Source: Promethearchaeota archaeon Loki_b32 (GTDB taxonomy: Archaea > Asgardarchaeota > Lokiarchaeia > Sigyniarchaeales > SOKP01). From it: a stretch of DNA of 64,000 bases. Where the stretch lies: positions 124,001-188,000 of the forward strand of contig NJBH01000002.1 in NCBI GenBank assembly GCA_005223125.1, given 5' to 3'. Both the position numbers and the translations under genes were made by a program. Shown here piece after piece: positions 1 to 9,353 of the stretch. Positions within the stretch are counted from its first letter, which is position 1. Each line of letters starts with the position of its first letter. The notes beneath the pieces are model-generated. The model ran no database searches, was not told the origin of the DNA, and saw only the letters and a list, made by a program, of their open reading frames with translations.

Positions 1-1830
1 TTCTATAATTTCATCAATATCTTTCTCTTCTTCTCTCAATGCGAGATATTCTAATTTTTTATTTATTGTTTCTAGATTTTGCTGTCTTTCTGAAATTTCA
101 GATTTAAAATCTCCCATTTGCTTCTTCAAATTTTCTATAAGCATAAATAATCGATTTTTTTCTTTCTCAGGTGCGCCTTCTCCTATCATGTAGGGGGTAT
201 TGATAAAATGGAATTTTCTTTGAGAATAAATATTATAGGTGTACCCATCTTGGCAATAAATTCTAGAATAAGGGGCATCTTCTAAAAATAATTCCTTTTC
301 TTCAAAAGTATTCGCGAAATAAAAATTATGCATCATTAAATTCATTAAATCTTCAATTGTTTCTGAAGGAAGTGATTGGGGGCACACTTCTAACAAGTCT
401 GACCAATCTCGTAATCCTTTTTTTCCCTTTAATACATAATTTTTTCGAGGACTTAAAATAATTGCATCTGATTTTAAATCTCTATTGATTTTTTCAGCAA
501 TCCTGCCGTGTTTTTCATCAACAACTATACCTGTTTTATATGAAGCTAAAATATTTTCAATATATTCTTGCCATCTTTCAGTTCCTTGTTTAAAATCCAA
601 AGTCTCATATAATAATTCAGAGTTGATATCTCTTTGTTTTAAGGCATTTTGAACCTTGAAGATATCAGAAGGAATATCAAATTTCTTTTGTTCTAATTCT
701 TTTAATTTTTTATTATACTCGCGATATTCTCTTTGGATAATTACCAAGTTTGCCTTTATTTCATCTAACTTTTGTTCTTTTTGCTCTTTTTCTTCTTGAA
801 TGAATAATTGATCAGATATCTCTGAAAGTTCTATATTAAGATTTTGTAAATATGAGATAACAACTTCGTATTTATCTTTATAATTTCTTATCTCATATTC
901 CATATCATAGACTTCTTGTTGTACTTTATCCTTCTCTTCTTTTTGGGATTGGAATTTTTCTTCTATATTAGTGATTTTAGTTTTATTGTTTTTTATCTCA
1001 TTTCTTAATCTTTCAATATCTTCCTTTAACTTTTCATTCTCTTCATAAATACTTATAAAATCTTTTTGGTTATCATCAAAACTATTAAATGTAAAATGGA
1101 TTTTTGCTTTAAGTTCCTTTATTTGAAGTTCTGCCAAATACCTCTCAAACTCAACCTTTTTTTGATATCTTTTGTAAGTTGCTTCAATATTTTGGAATTT
1201 TATATAAAACTCCCTTAATTTATCATTTGCTTCATCTAATTTCTTGTCAGCCTCATCAAGCTCATTTCTTGTTATTTTAACCTTTTCTTTATAATCTTCG
1301 ATTCCAATAAATTTTGAAACTGCATTATATCGTTCTTTCGGCGATTTTTGAGTCCATATTGCGGTCTGTTGATCATCAATAAAAATAAGAGGGTCTTTCC
1401 ATTCTCCGAAATTTTTTAACTCTTCTTTAGTAATTTTTTTTTCCTCTCCTTTAATTCTTATATAACGTCTATTCCTCTTTTTCTTACCTTTAAAGGCCTC
1501 AAGACCTATAGTTATTTCTTCGTCAATTGGATAGATATTTAGGGCATCTGGGCCTGTATTTAATACAGCTAATTCAATTTTAGCATGATTCTTATAGACT
1601 TTACTTTTAGTACCCCCTTCTTCAATTTCCTCATAAGTAAAAAATTCATTATCTCGTTCAATTTTTCTTCCTAAAACATACTGTACTGCATTAAGGATGT
1701 GTGACTTACCTGAACCGCTACTTCCAGTAACATAGCAACGATCACTGAGATCTCCGAAGGAAATAATCGTATTTTTATGACTTCCAAAATTTTGTAAAAA
1801 TAATTGTTTTAGTATAGGATAACTACCCAT
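1..1830 (-). CDS. SMC-family ATPase, N-terminal 610 residues (runs off left edge)
   Basis: Partial gene reading leftwards out of the window. The first residues show an ABC/SMC head: Walker A GSSGSGKS at residues 36-43, and a Q-loop/R-loop-like stretch around residues 150-175 (IDDQQTAIWTQKSPKER). A long charged coiled coil follows (about 180-390), then a region of about 150 residues (about 390-545) that resembles both halves of an SMC hinge, then the returning coil. The C-terminal head with signature motif and Walker B lies outside. The arms imply a full length near 950-1050 aa, shorter than canonical chromosomal SMC. The start is ATG at 1830 with GAGGAGGA just upstream, and it overlaps the end of the preceding KITE-like gene by 8 bp. 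Third gene of a kleisin-KITE-SMC operon, in the order of Wadjet JetA-B-C. SMC family membership is well supported; the JetC, MksB or Smc5/6-like subtype is inference. Confidence 0.8.
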   Translation of the reverse strand, partial: MGSYPILKQLFLQNFGSHKNTIISFGDLSDRCYVTGSSGSGKSHILNAVQYVLGRKIERDNEFFTYEEIEEGGTKSKVYKNHAKIELAVLNTGPDALNIYPIDEEITIGLEAFKGKKKRNRRYIRIKGEEKKITKEELKNFGEWKDPLIFIDDQQTAIWTQKSPKERYNAVSKFIGIEDYKEKVKITRNELDEADKKLDEANDKLREFYIKFQNIEATYKRYQKKVEFERYLAELQIKELKAKIHFTFNSFDDNQKDFISIYEENEKLKEDIERLRNEIKNNKTKITNIEEKFQSQKEEKDKVQQEVYDMEYEIRNYKDKYEVVISYLQNLNIELSEISDQLFIQEEKEQKEQKLDEIKANLVIIQREYREYNKKLKELEQKKFDIPSDIFKVQNALKQRDINSELLYETLDFKQGTERWQEYIENILASYKTGIVVDEKHGRIAEKINRDLKSDAIILSPRKNYVLKGKKGLRDWSDLLEVCPQSLPSETIEDLMNLMMHNFYFANTFEEKELFLEDAPYSRIYCQDGYTYNIYSQRKFHFINTPYMIGEGAPEKEKNRLFMLIENLKKQMGDFKSEISERQQNLETINKKLEYLALREEEKDIDEIIE

Positions 1831-2494
1831 TATTAGGTTCCTCCTCTTTCTTTTGTTGAATTACATCCATCACACTTAATTGTCTAGTGGTTGGTTTAAG
1901 TATTTTCCTCAATTCTAAATAATCTTTAGGCAAATAGGGTTCTAAATTAATATCAGTATATTCTTCATCTATTTCTCTTAATATACGTTTAAGCATTTCT
2001 GGAGAAATACAGGCTTTTAAGACTGTTGTAGGGTGGTATATTATAATATTCTCTCTTTTAATTTCTATTATCCATCGATTGTGTCTTAACTCTCTTAATA
2101 TTCCTCTCAATTCATTCGCACTTATACTGGTTGATTGTAGTTTTTGTTCTAAGAGATCAAAGGTTGGTCCCTGAGAATATTCAAATTCATGAAGAAGAAT
2201 AATACAAACAAGTGCTATTGCCTTATTTGAAATTGCTCGCCTTTTTGATTCATAAGCATCAGGATTTATGATAATAGGAACAATTTTATCTTCAGTCTCG
2301 ACAATTTGAAGAATTCCTTCGAAATATCGATTTGTCGTTATAATAAATTTTTTAATTTCTTCTGTATTGGGGAAATTTAATAATTTTGAACTTATACCTG
2401 GACCTTTAGATGTTCCTTGAAGAATTATAGAAATCTTTCTCAAAGTTTCTTTATCTAATCCCATTTTATCATAATTATATAAATCTTTCTGCAT
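1823..2494 (-). CDS. KITE-like (JetB/MukE-type) tandem winged-helix protein, predicted
   Basis: 223 aa, no transmembrane segment, no catalytic motif. Residues about 85-165 look like winged-helix units: a helical LVCIILLHEF stretch, then ELRGILRELRHNRWI, then a beta wing with IIEIKRENIIIYH. The preceding YFEGILQIVETED stretch also recalls MukE/JetB-type proteins. The start codon overlaps the stop of the upstream gene (TAATG) and its own stop overlaps the SMC-like start, so translation is probably coupled. Size (JetB and MksE are about 200-250 aa) and position between a kleisin-sized gene and an SMC-type ATPase suggest it binds the kleisin, as ScpB, MukE and Nse1/Nse3 do. The assignment rests mainly on context and predicted fold, not on recognisable sequence identity. 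Confidence 0.5.
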   Translation of the reverse strand: MQKDLYNYDKMGLDKETLRKISIILQGTSKGPGISSKLLNFPNTEEIKKFIITTNRYFEGILQIVETEDKIVPIIINPDAYESKRRAISNKAIALVCIILLHEFEYSQGPTFDLLEQKLQSTSISANELRGILRELRHNRWIIEIKRENIIIYHPTTVLKACISPEMLKRILREIDEEYTDINLEPYLPKDYLELRKILKPTTRQLSVMDVIQQKKEEEPNNG

Positions 2495-3858
2495 TAATGT
2501 CCCTCCATTATTTTTTCATCAATTATATTATATTTTCTAGCAGTAAATTTTTCAATATATCTTTTGGAATCATTAATTATACGAAATTTGTTTTCAAGTT
2601 GGATTTTCTGTTCAAGAGATAGAGTATAAAACATTAATAAGTTTTCTAGAAAAGTACGAGGTTTTTTATTCTTTACGATTTGGTAATCTTCCTCTGGATT
2701 AAATTTAATTGCTTTCTTTAACAGTTCTTCCTTTAACGGAATAAGATCTGATTTTTCCACCACATTTTCAATAAAAGATTTTTCCTCCAAAATAGAGCTT
2801 GGAGCTTCGGGTAATTCTTCAAATTCCGTATCTTCTACTTTTCTTAGAACATTGATTAACGCTCTTTTTACATAATAAGAATTGATTTTCATAGGATATT
2901 GTACTGGAATAGCACAAGTATTACAATTAAAAAATATCTCTTGCCAATTTTTATTGGTAAAATTATTGAGAATAAAATCTTGCATTTTAATAAAGGGAGT
3001 CTCTAATAGCCCACCTCTTGATTTTGCCAATTTAAAGTCGTATTTTGCAGAAGCTATATTTAATAATTGAATGACCGCATCAAATATGCTAGTGCTAATT
3101 TGAACATGATGTTGAATAGTCAGACTTGAATTTCCCAATTCATCCTTATTTTGAAATTCTAAAATTTGATCTATTAATTTATGAATTTCACGGATTTTTT
3201 CATCGATATCGGGATCTTCTAAAATAATATTTCCTTCTCGTTTTAAATTTTCTACAAAATCTTTTAATGCATTAATTAATCCATAAATCCAATTCAATTC
3301 TAACCCGTATTGTTCAAAACTTATAAAAGAACGTATCATTTCAACCATAACAAATAAATCCTCGAAAATTCCATAACGCTTCATTGCGATTGTTTCTAAC
3401 TTGAGTTTTTGGTAAGTATGAACGAGAAATTTTCCCATAGAAGTAAGTTTTAATATCTCCCCAATATTTTGAAGAGGGCTTAAAATGGATCTTCCTGTAA
3501 GTTTGGATAAGAGATCTTCAAATTTTTCCCATGAAATAGATTCAAAATCTTTGCAAAAACCTTCGAATATTGAATATTTAGATTGTTCTCCTTCAAAACT
3601 TCTCTTCATTCCAATATAGAATAAAATTTTCATTGCTGTATTTAAATCCTCTTGATTGGAAAATTTCCCCATATTTTTTCCAAAGGATAATAACATTTTA
3701 TCAGCAGCTTTTGATTCATGAGAATCACATGACATAACTTCATCGATACTTATTTTTGGAATAAGTTTCCTTAAACTATCTTGAGTTTCTTTTGAGAGAA
3801 AAAAACTGTTCTTTTTTGATTCAATTTCATTTTGGGTATTTTCTATATTTTCTTTCAT
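2494..3858 (-). CDS. Kleisin-like (JetA/MukF-type) protein, predicted
   Basis: 454 aa, largely helical and rich in Lys/Glu, no TM segment. The N-terminal third could hold a winged helix (about residues 70-160); the middle is a helical bundle (about 180-300). The C-terminal part contains a short FFNCNTCAIPVQYP segment and ends with a helical, winged-helix-like region. It starts 52 bp after the end of rad50 on the same strand and is first of a three-gene overlapping set (kleisin-size, KITE-size, SMC). JetA and MksF are of similar length and occupy the same position. I do not recognise it by direct sequence motif, so the kleisin role is inferred from the operon. An Nse4-like kleisin of an Smc5/6-like complex is an alternative. 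Confidence 0.45.
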   Translation of the reverse strand: MKENIENTQNEIESKKNSFFLSKETQDSLRKLIPKISIDEVMSCDSHESKAADKMLLSFGKNMGKFSNQEDLNTAMKILFYIGMKRSFEGEQSKYSIFEGFCKDFESISWEKFEDLLSKLTGRSILSPLQNIGEILKLTSMGKFLVHTYQKLKLETIAMKRYGIFEDLFVMVEMIRSFISFEQYGLELNWIYGLINALKDFVENLKREGNIILEDPDIDEKIREIHKLIDQILEFQNKDELGNSSLTIQHHVQISTSIFDAVIQLLNIASAKYDFKLAKSRGGLLETPFIKMQDFILNNFTNKNWQEIFFNCNTCAIPVQYPMKINSYYVKRALINVLRKVEDTEFEELPEAPSSILEEKSFIENVVEKSDLIPLKEELLKKAIKFNPEEDYQIVKNKKPRTFLENLLMFYTLSLEQKIQLENKFRIINDSKRYIEKFTARKYNIIDEKIMEGH

Positions 3859-3910
3859 TTAACTTCTACTTATTCTTTCTTTTAATTAGGTTTGCTAAAT
3901 TAATTTTTTT

Positions 3911-6598
3911 TCAATAGAATTCTTGAACTTTGGACACATTATCAATTATATTTACTTCAAACAATGTATCGGCGATATCTTCTAATTCATTATGATGAGT
4001 AACGACAATTAACTGGGGAATTATATGACTTTCTTTCTTAAAATCTTTCATAGCCTCAACCAATTCTTTTCGCCTTTCTTTGTCTAAATGGGTTGTTGGC
4101 TCATCCATAATAACTGTGGATATTTGACTTGAAAGTAGCCTTGCAATCGCAAGTCGTAATATGATTGCTATAGCAACTTTTTCACCACCACTTACTGAAT
4201 TAATTGAAAGTTTGCCTGTACGCCCAATAATCGTAATATCAAGATCCTCATCAATAGAAATATCTGTAATATTGATATTAAAAGCATCTAAATATTCTTT
4301 TGCGAATTCAGTAATTTTGGGAGCAAATATTTTTCTTATTGCTTTTTGTAATCCGTCTTTAGAAAAGGCAGCTCTAATTTTTAATAAAAATTTGTTAAAA
4401 TTTCGAATTTTGTCAAATTCTTTTAATTTTTCCTTAAATTCTTGAATATTTTGCTCCTTTTCTTTTAATTGAGTTTCTTGGTTTTTTATTTGTTTAATAA
4501 GTAATTTCTTATTACTCTTTTTTGTATTTACGCTATCTTTAATTTCATTATATTCATTCATAGCATTCTCATAGTCTTCTTTCGTATATACTAATTCTTT
4601 TATCTTTTCATTAGTATCTTTTAAATTTTTCTTTAAAATTTCTAATTCTTTATTATTTTTATCCAAATCTTGTTTATATTCTTCTAACTTTTCACTTTTG
4701 ACTATATACCCATCACATTTTTCTTTTATATTTCTAAGATGTTTTAATTCTTTTTCGGGGTCTTTTGGTTTTTCTTTAAAATTCTTAAGAACTGACGTAA
4801 TCGAAGATTCTATTTTATTTAAATCTGATTGTAAAATTTGAAGATGATTTTTTATTTCATTTACATCTCGCTTTTCACTTTTTAAAGCTTCTGCTGCTGC
4901 TTTATATAAAATGAATTTTTTCTTTATTAATTTCATTTGCTTTTTATTATCTTCAACAATTTTTTCCAATTCGGATTTTTCTGATAATTTAATTTGTTCT
5001 TGTTTTACCTTTTCTTCCAAACCACTTATTTTTGACTGTAGATTATTAAGTTTTTTCTCAAGTTCATGATAGCGGTCCAGGTCTAATTTTTTAATTTCTT
5101 CAAGTCTATTCGTTAACTTGGACTCCTCCTCATCTAGTCTTTGTTTTTGTTTGTCATTTTTTTTTAATTGTTCTTTTTTATTGGCACTTTCTTCACTAAA
5201 ATTATTAATTACCTTATTCCGATGATCTTCGGTTAAATCACTTGAACAGACTGGACATTTTGTACTCTCTCCGAGGATCTTTAAATATTCATCAATTTCT
5301 TCAATCCTTCCTTTCATCTTACCTGAAAGATCTATTAAATTTCTAACCTTATTGTTGATATCGTTAACATTTTTTTCTAATTTTTGGATTAATTTCTGTT
5401 TCTCGGAGATATCTACTTTTGGTAAGTATTTTAGAGTATTTTTTTCGATCTTAATTATTTCTTCTTGAAATTCCTTAATATTTTCGTTATAGTTCTTTAT
5501 ATCTGCATTGAATTTTGCTACTTGAATTTCAATTTCATTATATATCTTTAACTCTTTTTGTTCTTCTTCGACTTTCTTTTCAGTTTCTTGGTATTGTATA
5601 TAGAATTCCTTATTTGCCTCTTTTTTATCATGCCATCCCTCTACTCTATCGAGATCATTAGTATTAGTCTTTATATCATTCTCTTTATTTTTTTTTTTAT
5701 TTAATAAATCAATATAGCTCTCATAATGCTCAATATTTTTTATCTGTGGTCGAAGTTTTTTTGCTTCTTCTTTAGCACTTCTGGCTTCATCCACTTGTTT
5801 TGCTAACTTTTCGACCATTTTATTTACCGAAGAGATTTTTTCATTAAGTTCTGTCTGTTCATTGGTCATCTTTTCATTGTCTTCACGCTTTGTTTCCCAT
5901 AACTCTTTTTTCTTTAAGGCTTTTTTTAACGATTCTTCTTCTATTTTTATTTCCTCATCAATCTTTGAGACATTATCTTTGAGTTCTTTAATGCTTAACT
6001 CCAACTTGTCTTTAGCTTCTTGATGATCTTCTAATTTAGCCTGAATTACATCATAATCTTTTAATTTATCTTCAAAGGCATCTATAACAGCTTTCATATT
6101 ATCATAAGCTTTTTTCAACTTATCTATTTCTAATAATTTGGCCATCACTTCTTTTCGTTCTGCAGGTCTTCCATCAATTAAATTCGTAATTTCTCCCTGC
6201 CTAATAAAAATTGAATTGATAATCGCATCTTTATCCATTCCTAAAATTTTAGCAATTTCTTCACTTACCCCAGTCTGTTTTGTTGCTTTTGAGATACCAT
6301 TTTCTCTAATTACTGCATAAGGTCCGCTGTCTGTTTCTCTTCTTCTGACTACTTCATAATCATTTCCATTATGCTCAAAAATTAATTTTACTTCTGCATT
6401 ATTAGTACCTTTTCTGATAAGATCATCAATATTATCCCCTCTAACGTGTTCGCCACAAATTGAATAATAAATCCCATCGATAATTGAGGATTTCCCGGAA
6501 CCATTTTCTCCTCGAAAGACCGAAACCCCTCTTGGAAAATCAAATTTAGTATCTTTATGAGAAATAAAATTCTTTAATTCAATTCTTTTCAATATCAT
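3911..6598 (-). CDS. rad50: DNA double-strand break repair ATPase Rad50
   Basis: 895 aa. Walker A GENGSGKS is at residues 30-37, the Q-loop context FIRQGEITNLIDG near 130, a very long coiled coil from about 165 to 720, and the zinc-hook motif CPVC at residues 448-451, at the midpoint of the chain. The ABC signature SVSGGEKVAIA and Walker B VIMDEPTTHLD lie near 795-830. Rad50 dimerises through the hook and, with Mre11, tethers and processes DNA ends. Its start overlaps the end of mre11 by 20 bp, in the archaeal NurA-HerA-Mre11-Rad50 order, so it belongs to one operon. The kleisin-like gene follows only 52 bp downstream on the same strand, which is uncommon. Confidence 0.96.
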   Translation of the reverse strand: MILKRIELKNFISHKDTKFDFPRGVSVFRGENGSGKSSIIDGIYYSICGEHVRGDNIDDLIRKGTNNAEVKLIFEHNGNDYEVVRRRETDSGPYAVIRENGISKATKQTGVSEEIAKILGMDKDAIINSIFIRQGEITNLIDGRPAERKEVMAKLLEIDKLKKAYDNMKAVIDAFEDKLKDYDVIQAKLEDHQEAKDKLELSIKELKDNVSKIDEEIKIEEESLKKALKKKELWETKREDNEKMTNEQTELNEKISSVNKMVEKLAKQVDEARSAKEEAKKLRPQIKNIEHYESYIDLLNKKKNKENDIKTNTNDLDRVEGWHDKKEANKEFYIQYQETEKKVEEEQKELKIYNEIEIQVAKFNADIKNYNENIKEFQEEIIKIEKNTLKYLPKVDISEKQKLIQKLEKNVNDINNKVRNLIDLSGKMKGRIEEIDEYLKILGESTKCPVCSSDLTEDHRNKVINNFSEESANKKEQLKKNDKQKQRLDEEESKLTNRLEEIKKLDLDRYHELEKKLNNLQSKISGLEEKVKQEQIKLSEKSELEKIVEDNKKQMKLIKKKFILYKAAAEALKSEKRDVNEIKNHLQILQSDLNKIESSITSVLKNFKEKPKDPEKELKHLRNIKEKCDGYIVKSEKLEEYKQDLDKNNKELEILKKNLKDTNEKIKELVYTKEDYENAMNEYNEIKDSVNTKKSNKKLLIKQIKNQETQLKEKEQNIQEFKEKLKEFDKIRNFNKFLLKIRAAFSKDGLQKAIRKIFAPKITEFAKEYLDAFNINITDISIDEDLDITIIGRTGKLSINSVSGGEKVAIAIILRLAIARLLSSQISTVIMDEPTTHLDKERRKELVEAMKDFKKESHIIPQLIVVTHHNELEDIADTLFEVNIIDNVSKVQEFY

Positions 6599-7700
6599 CT
6601 TCGATAAATTCCTCCTTAAAATATTTATTCGCTAAATTTATAGCTGAATCTTTATTTCCATTCGAAAGATCATCATAAAGACCTTTTGCAAATTGTCCCA
6701 TATTTTCATTCTCAAAATGCTCCACAAAAATTGCTTGAAGATCATAGTTATCTTTTGAAATTTTAATCTCTTTTGACTTTTTTTCACTAAACCTTATTTT
6801 ATGATATATGACTTTATCCTTCAATAATTTCTCAACGTTCTGCTGAATAAGTGCTCTATCTAAATCCTTTCCGTATATTTTAAGATTAACTACTGGTTTA
6901 TTTTCTTTTTCCAGATATTTTGGCAGGTCATTGACCTCTGATGCTTCTAATTCAAGTCTTAATTGTGGTCGGATATCTAATGGTATGAATTCATATTCAA
7001 TATTCCCATCTTCAATATCTACTATATAAAAACCTTTCCCTTTCTTCTGCCAAGTTGTAACCTCATCTTGCTTTTTAATCTCTGTTGCCCCGCTATATAC
7101 TAAGTAGCCCTCTCCGAATTTTAAGACATTAGTTGCATGAATATGTCCTAATGCATAATAACTTGCTTTTTTTGGTAAATCATCTAAAGTTAATTGATAT
7201 ACTCCCTTAAAAGGTAAATATTTTTTAATTGCTTGGTGAAGAATTAAGACAGAATTTTTAGAATTTTCGGCTATCTTATCAAATTTTTTCAATTCTTTCT
7301 TTAAATGCTCTTTATTCATAGTCCTTAGATTTGATATTCCTGCAAATAGTACATCCTTAATTTTTATTGATTCTAAAGTAAAGCTTTTCCCTAGTATCTG
7401 AATGTTAAATAATTCATGTGGTATTTTAGCTTTTCTTTTAGGTATATCATGTTCTCCTAAGACAGTCAAAAACTTAATTTTACCATTTAATTTATCTATC
7501 CCTTCTTTAAAACTGAGAAGTGCTTTTATAGGAGGATGATAATTATCAAATAGATCACCCGCATGAATTATAACATCCACTCGTTCTTCTAAGCATTTAT
7601 CTATAACTTGATGAAATGCATCATAAAAATCCTGTTCTCGTATATCCAGATTATATTGCTTATATCCTAAGTGGGTGTCTGATACGTGAGCTATTCTCAT
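6579..7700 (-). CDS. mre11: DNA double-strand break repair nuclease Mre11
   Basis: 373 aa calcineurin-like metallophosphoesterase. The metal-binding motifs are in order: D8-x-H10 in HVSDTHLG, HAGDLFDNYHP near residue 48, LGEHD near 82 (usually GNHD, here with Glu in place of Asn), LHQAI, and GHIHATN near 185. It supplies the nuclease of the Mre11-Rad50 complex, nicking and resecting DNA ends, with HerA-NurA acting after it in archaea. It lies 6 bp after herA and overlaps rad50, so the four genes are probably co-transcribed. The Asn-to-Glu change in the third motif is the one oddity; the other ligands are present. Confidence 0.95.
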   Translation of the reverse strand: MRIAHVSDTHLGYKQYNLDIREQDFYDAFHQVIDKCLEERVDVIIHAGDLFDNYHPPIKALLSFKEGIDKLNGKIKFLTVLGEHDIPKRKAKIPHELFNIQILGKSFTLESIKIKDVLFAGISNLRTMNKEHLKKELKKFDKIAENSKNSVLILHQAIKKYLPFKGVYQLTLDDLPKKASYYALGHIHATNVLKFGEGYLVYSGATEIKKQDEVTTWQKKGKGFYIVDIEDGNIEYEFIPLDIRPQLRLELEASEVNDLPKYLEKENKPVVNLKIYGKDLDRALIQQNVEKLLKDKVIYHKIRFSEKKSKEIKISKDNYDLQAIFVEHFENENMGQFAKGLYDDLSNGNKDSAINLANKYFKEEFIEDDIEKN

Positions 7701-7706
7701 ACTTTT

Positions 7707-9353
7707 TCACTCCAGCATACCTCTTGTATCTTCTAAATCTTGTCGTAGATCTTCTTCTCTTCGCTGTTCTTCATTATCAACATATTCACGGGCTTCGTTT
7801 AACATACCTAATAGATCTAAATCTGCTCCCCCTTCTTGAGTATTTCGTCTTCTTACTTTAACCATAACGGGGGCTCTTGTCAAATTACCAACAACTACAG
7901 CTTCTCCAATGTTTAATCCCGGTAAATCACTTAACAGATCTTCACTTAATTTTTCAGAACTTCTCTTAATTGCGGTTTGATCTTCTGCATTGGTTATTTT
8001 TAAAATCATTTGGCTATTGCATTGACTTAATGCATCCTGGTCCACTTTATAAGGTCTCTGAGTTATTAATGCCTGAAAGACTCCAAATTTCCTACCCTCA
8101 GCTGCAATTTCTTTTACTATATCTATTGAATATCCACCGCCTCTTCTCCCAGGTTTATTAGGTAAAAAACGATGAGCTTCTTCAATAAATACAAAGACGG
8201 GAAAATGATATTCATCACTTCTTCTTTGATCATATATTTCATTAAGTATTCGTGAAGCTATATAGTCTGCTACATAATCTGGGATTCCAGATAAATCAAT
8301 TACAGAAACATGCTTTGGACGTATAATATCACAGACAGGGGTTGTTGTATCGGCAAAAATTTGTAATCTGTGCATTCTTCTTACATATCTCAATGCATTG
8401 CGGGAATCATTTGTATCTGCATTAGTTAATTCATTAATTAGATCATCTAAATTATAACCCGTAGCAGAATCTAGATTCGCTAAAGCACTTTCTATTGCTG
8501 TTCTAATTCGAGTAAATCTTTCAGGAATACCACAGATATTAAATATTTCAAATGCATCTAAATCAGCAAAACGAATTGAATATTGTTCGATTTCCCTTCC
8601 AACATCAGCATCAGTATATATTCCTGTACTATTAGGTGTCTGAAATACTCCCATTCGATTAATTGTTTCAATTTCATCTTGCCTTCCTTCGTCATTTTGT
8701 TCGCCTTCTTCTAAATTTTCTTCACTTTCTTCTTCTAATTGATTTCCCAATAATACATAATCCGCATGCGGATCAATGATAACAATTGTAGCTCCTTTTT
8801 TGTATAATTCTTCAACAAGAACTCCTCCCAAGTAACTTTTTCCACCTCCAGTCTGAGCCAATATTGAGATATGTCTTTGAAAACCTTTTATAGATATATA
8901 AACAGGTACATCTGAACGTGTAATTAAATGTCCAATATATAATCCTTCTTCTTCGGGATATGAATAAAATTCAGCTAAAAGGTCATTTGAAGCTAAATAA
9001 ACAGGATTACCCGGTTTTATTGCCCTTCTTGGCTGAAAGATATTTCCATTATGTAAATATCCTAGAACTCGTGCTTTAGCAAAGCATCGAGCATCAGCTA
9101 ATCCCGCACTTATAATTTTTTCAGCATCTTCCATTTTCAGATCGGCGACAAGTGCACGAGAATCCGCAAATACTTCAAATATTTGAGCAATAATACTTAC
9201 GTCAGTTTCTCGCATTATTCCTGCAATATTTATTAGTTCTTTCGAATGTATAGCGACATATTCTAATCTATTAATATCTTTATTAGTCGAAAAATAAAAT
9301 TCGGAAGTATTAACTTCTCCAACTATTATTCCTATTTTAGGGATACCTGACAC
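7707..9353 (-). CDS. herA: HerA hexameric DNA translocase
   Basis: 548 aa with an N-terminal HAS-barrel-like beta domain, Walker A around residues 164-172 (AQTGGGKSYL), Walker B FVFIEEAHRFLP near 390 and the ITQRP arginine-finger region near 435. HerA is a bidirectional FtsK/HerA-superfamily motor that pairs with the NurA nuclease to resect DNA ends after Mre11-Rad50. It overlaps nurA by 17 bp and precedes mre11 by 6 bp. An acidic Glu/Asp-rich insert follows the first ATPase strand at about residues 200-225 (EEESEENLEEGEQNDEG), a lineage-specific insertion by its look. Not to be confused with the HerA-like dsRBD fusion at 23964. Confidence 0.95.
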   Translation of the reverse strand: MSGIPKIGIIVGEVNTSEFYFSTNKDINRLEYVAIHSKELINIAGIMRETDVSIIAQIFEVFADSRALVADLKMEDAEKIISAGLADARCFAKARVLGYLHNGNIFQPRRAIKPGNPVYLASNDLLAEFYSYPEEEGLYIGHLITRSDVPVYISIKGFQRHISILAQTGGGKSYLGGVLVEELYKKGATIVIIDPHADYVLLGNQLEEESEENLEEGEQNDEGRQDEIETINRMGVFQTPNSTGIYTDADVGREIEQYSIRFADLDAFEIFNICGIPERFTRIRTAIESALANLDSATGYNLDDLINELTNADTNDSRNALRYVRRMHRLQIFADTTTPVCDIIRPKHVSVIDLSGIPDYVADYIASRILNEIYDQRRSDEYHFPVFVFIEEAHRFLPNKPGRRGGGYSIDIVKEIAAEGRKFGVFQALITQRPYKVDQDALSQCNSQMILKITNAEDQTAIKRSSEKLSEDLLSDLPGLNIGEAVVVGNLTRAPVMVKVRRRNTQEGGADLDLLGMLNEAREYVDNEEQRREEDLRQDLEDTRGMLE

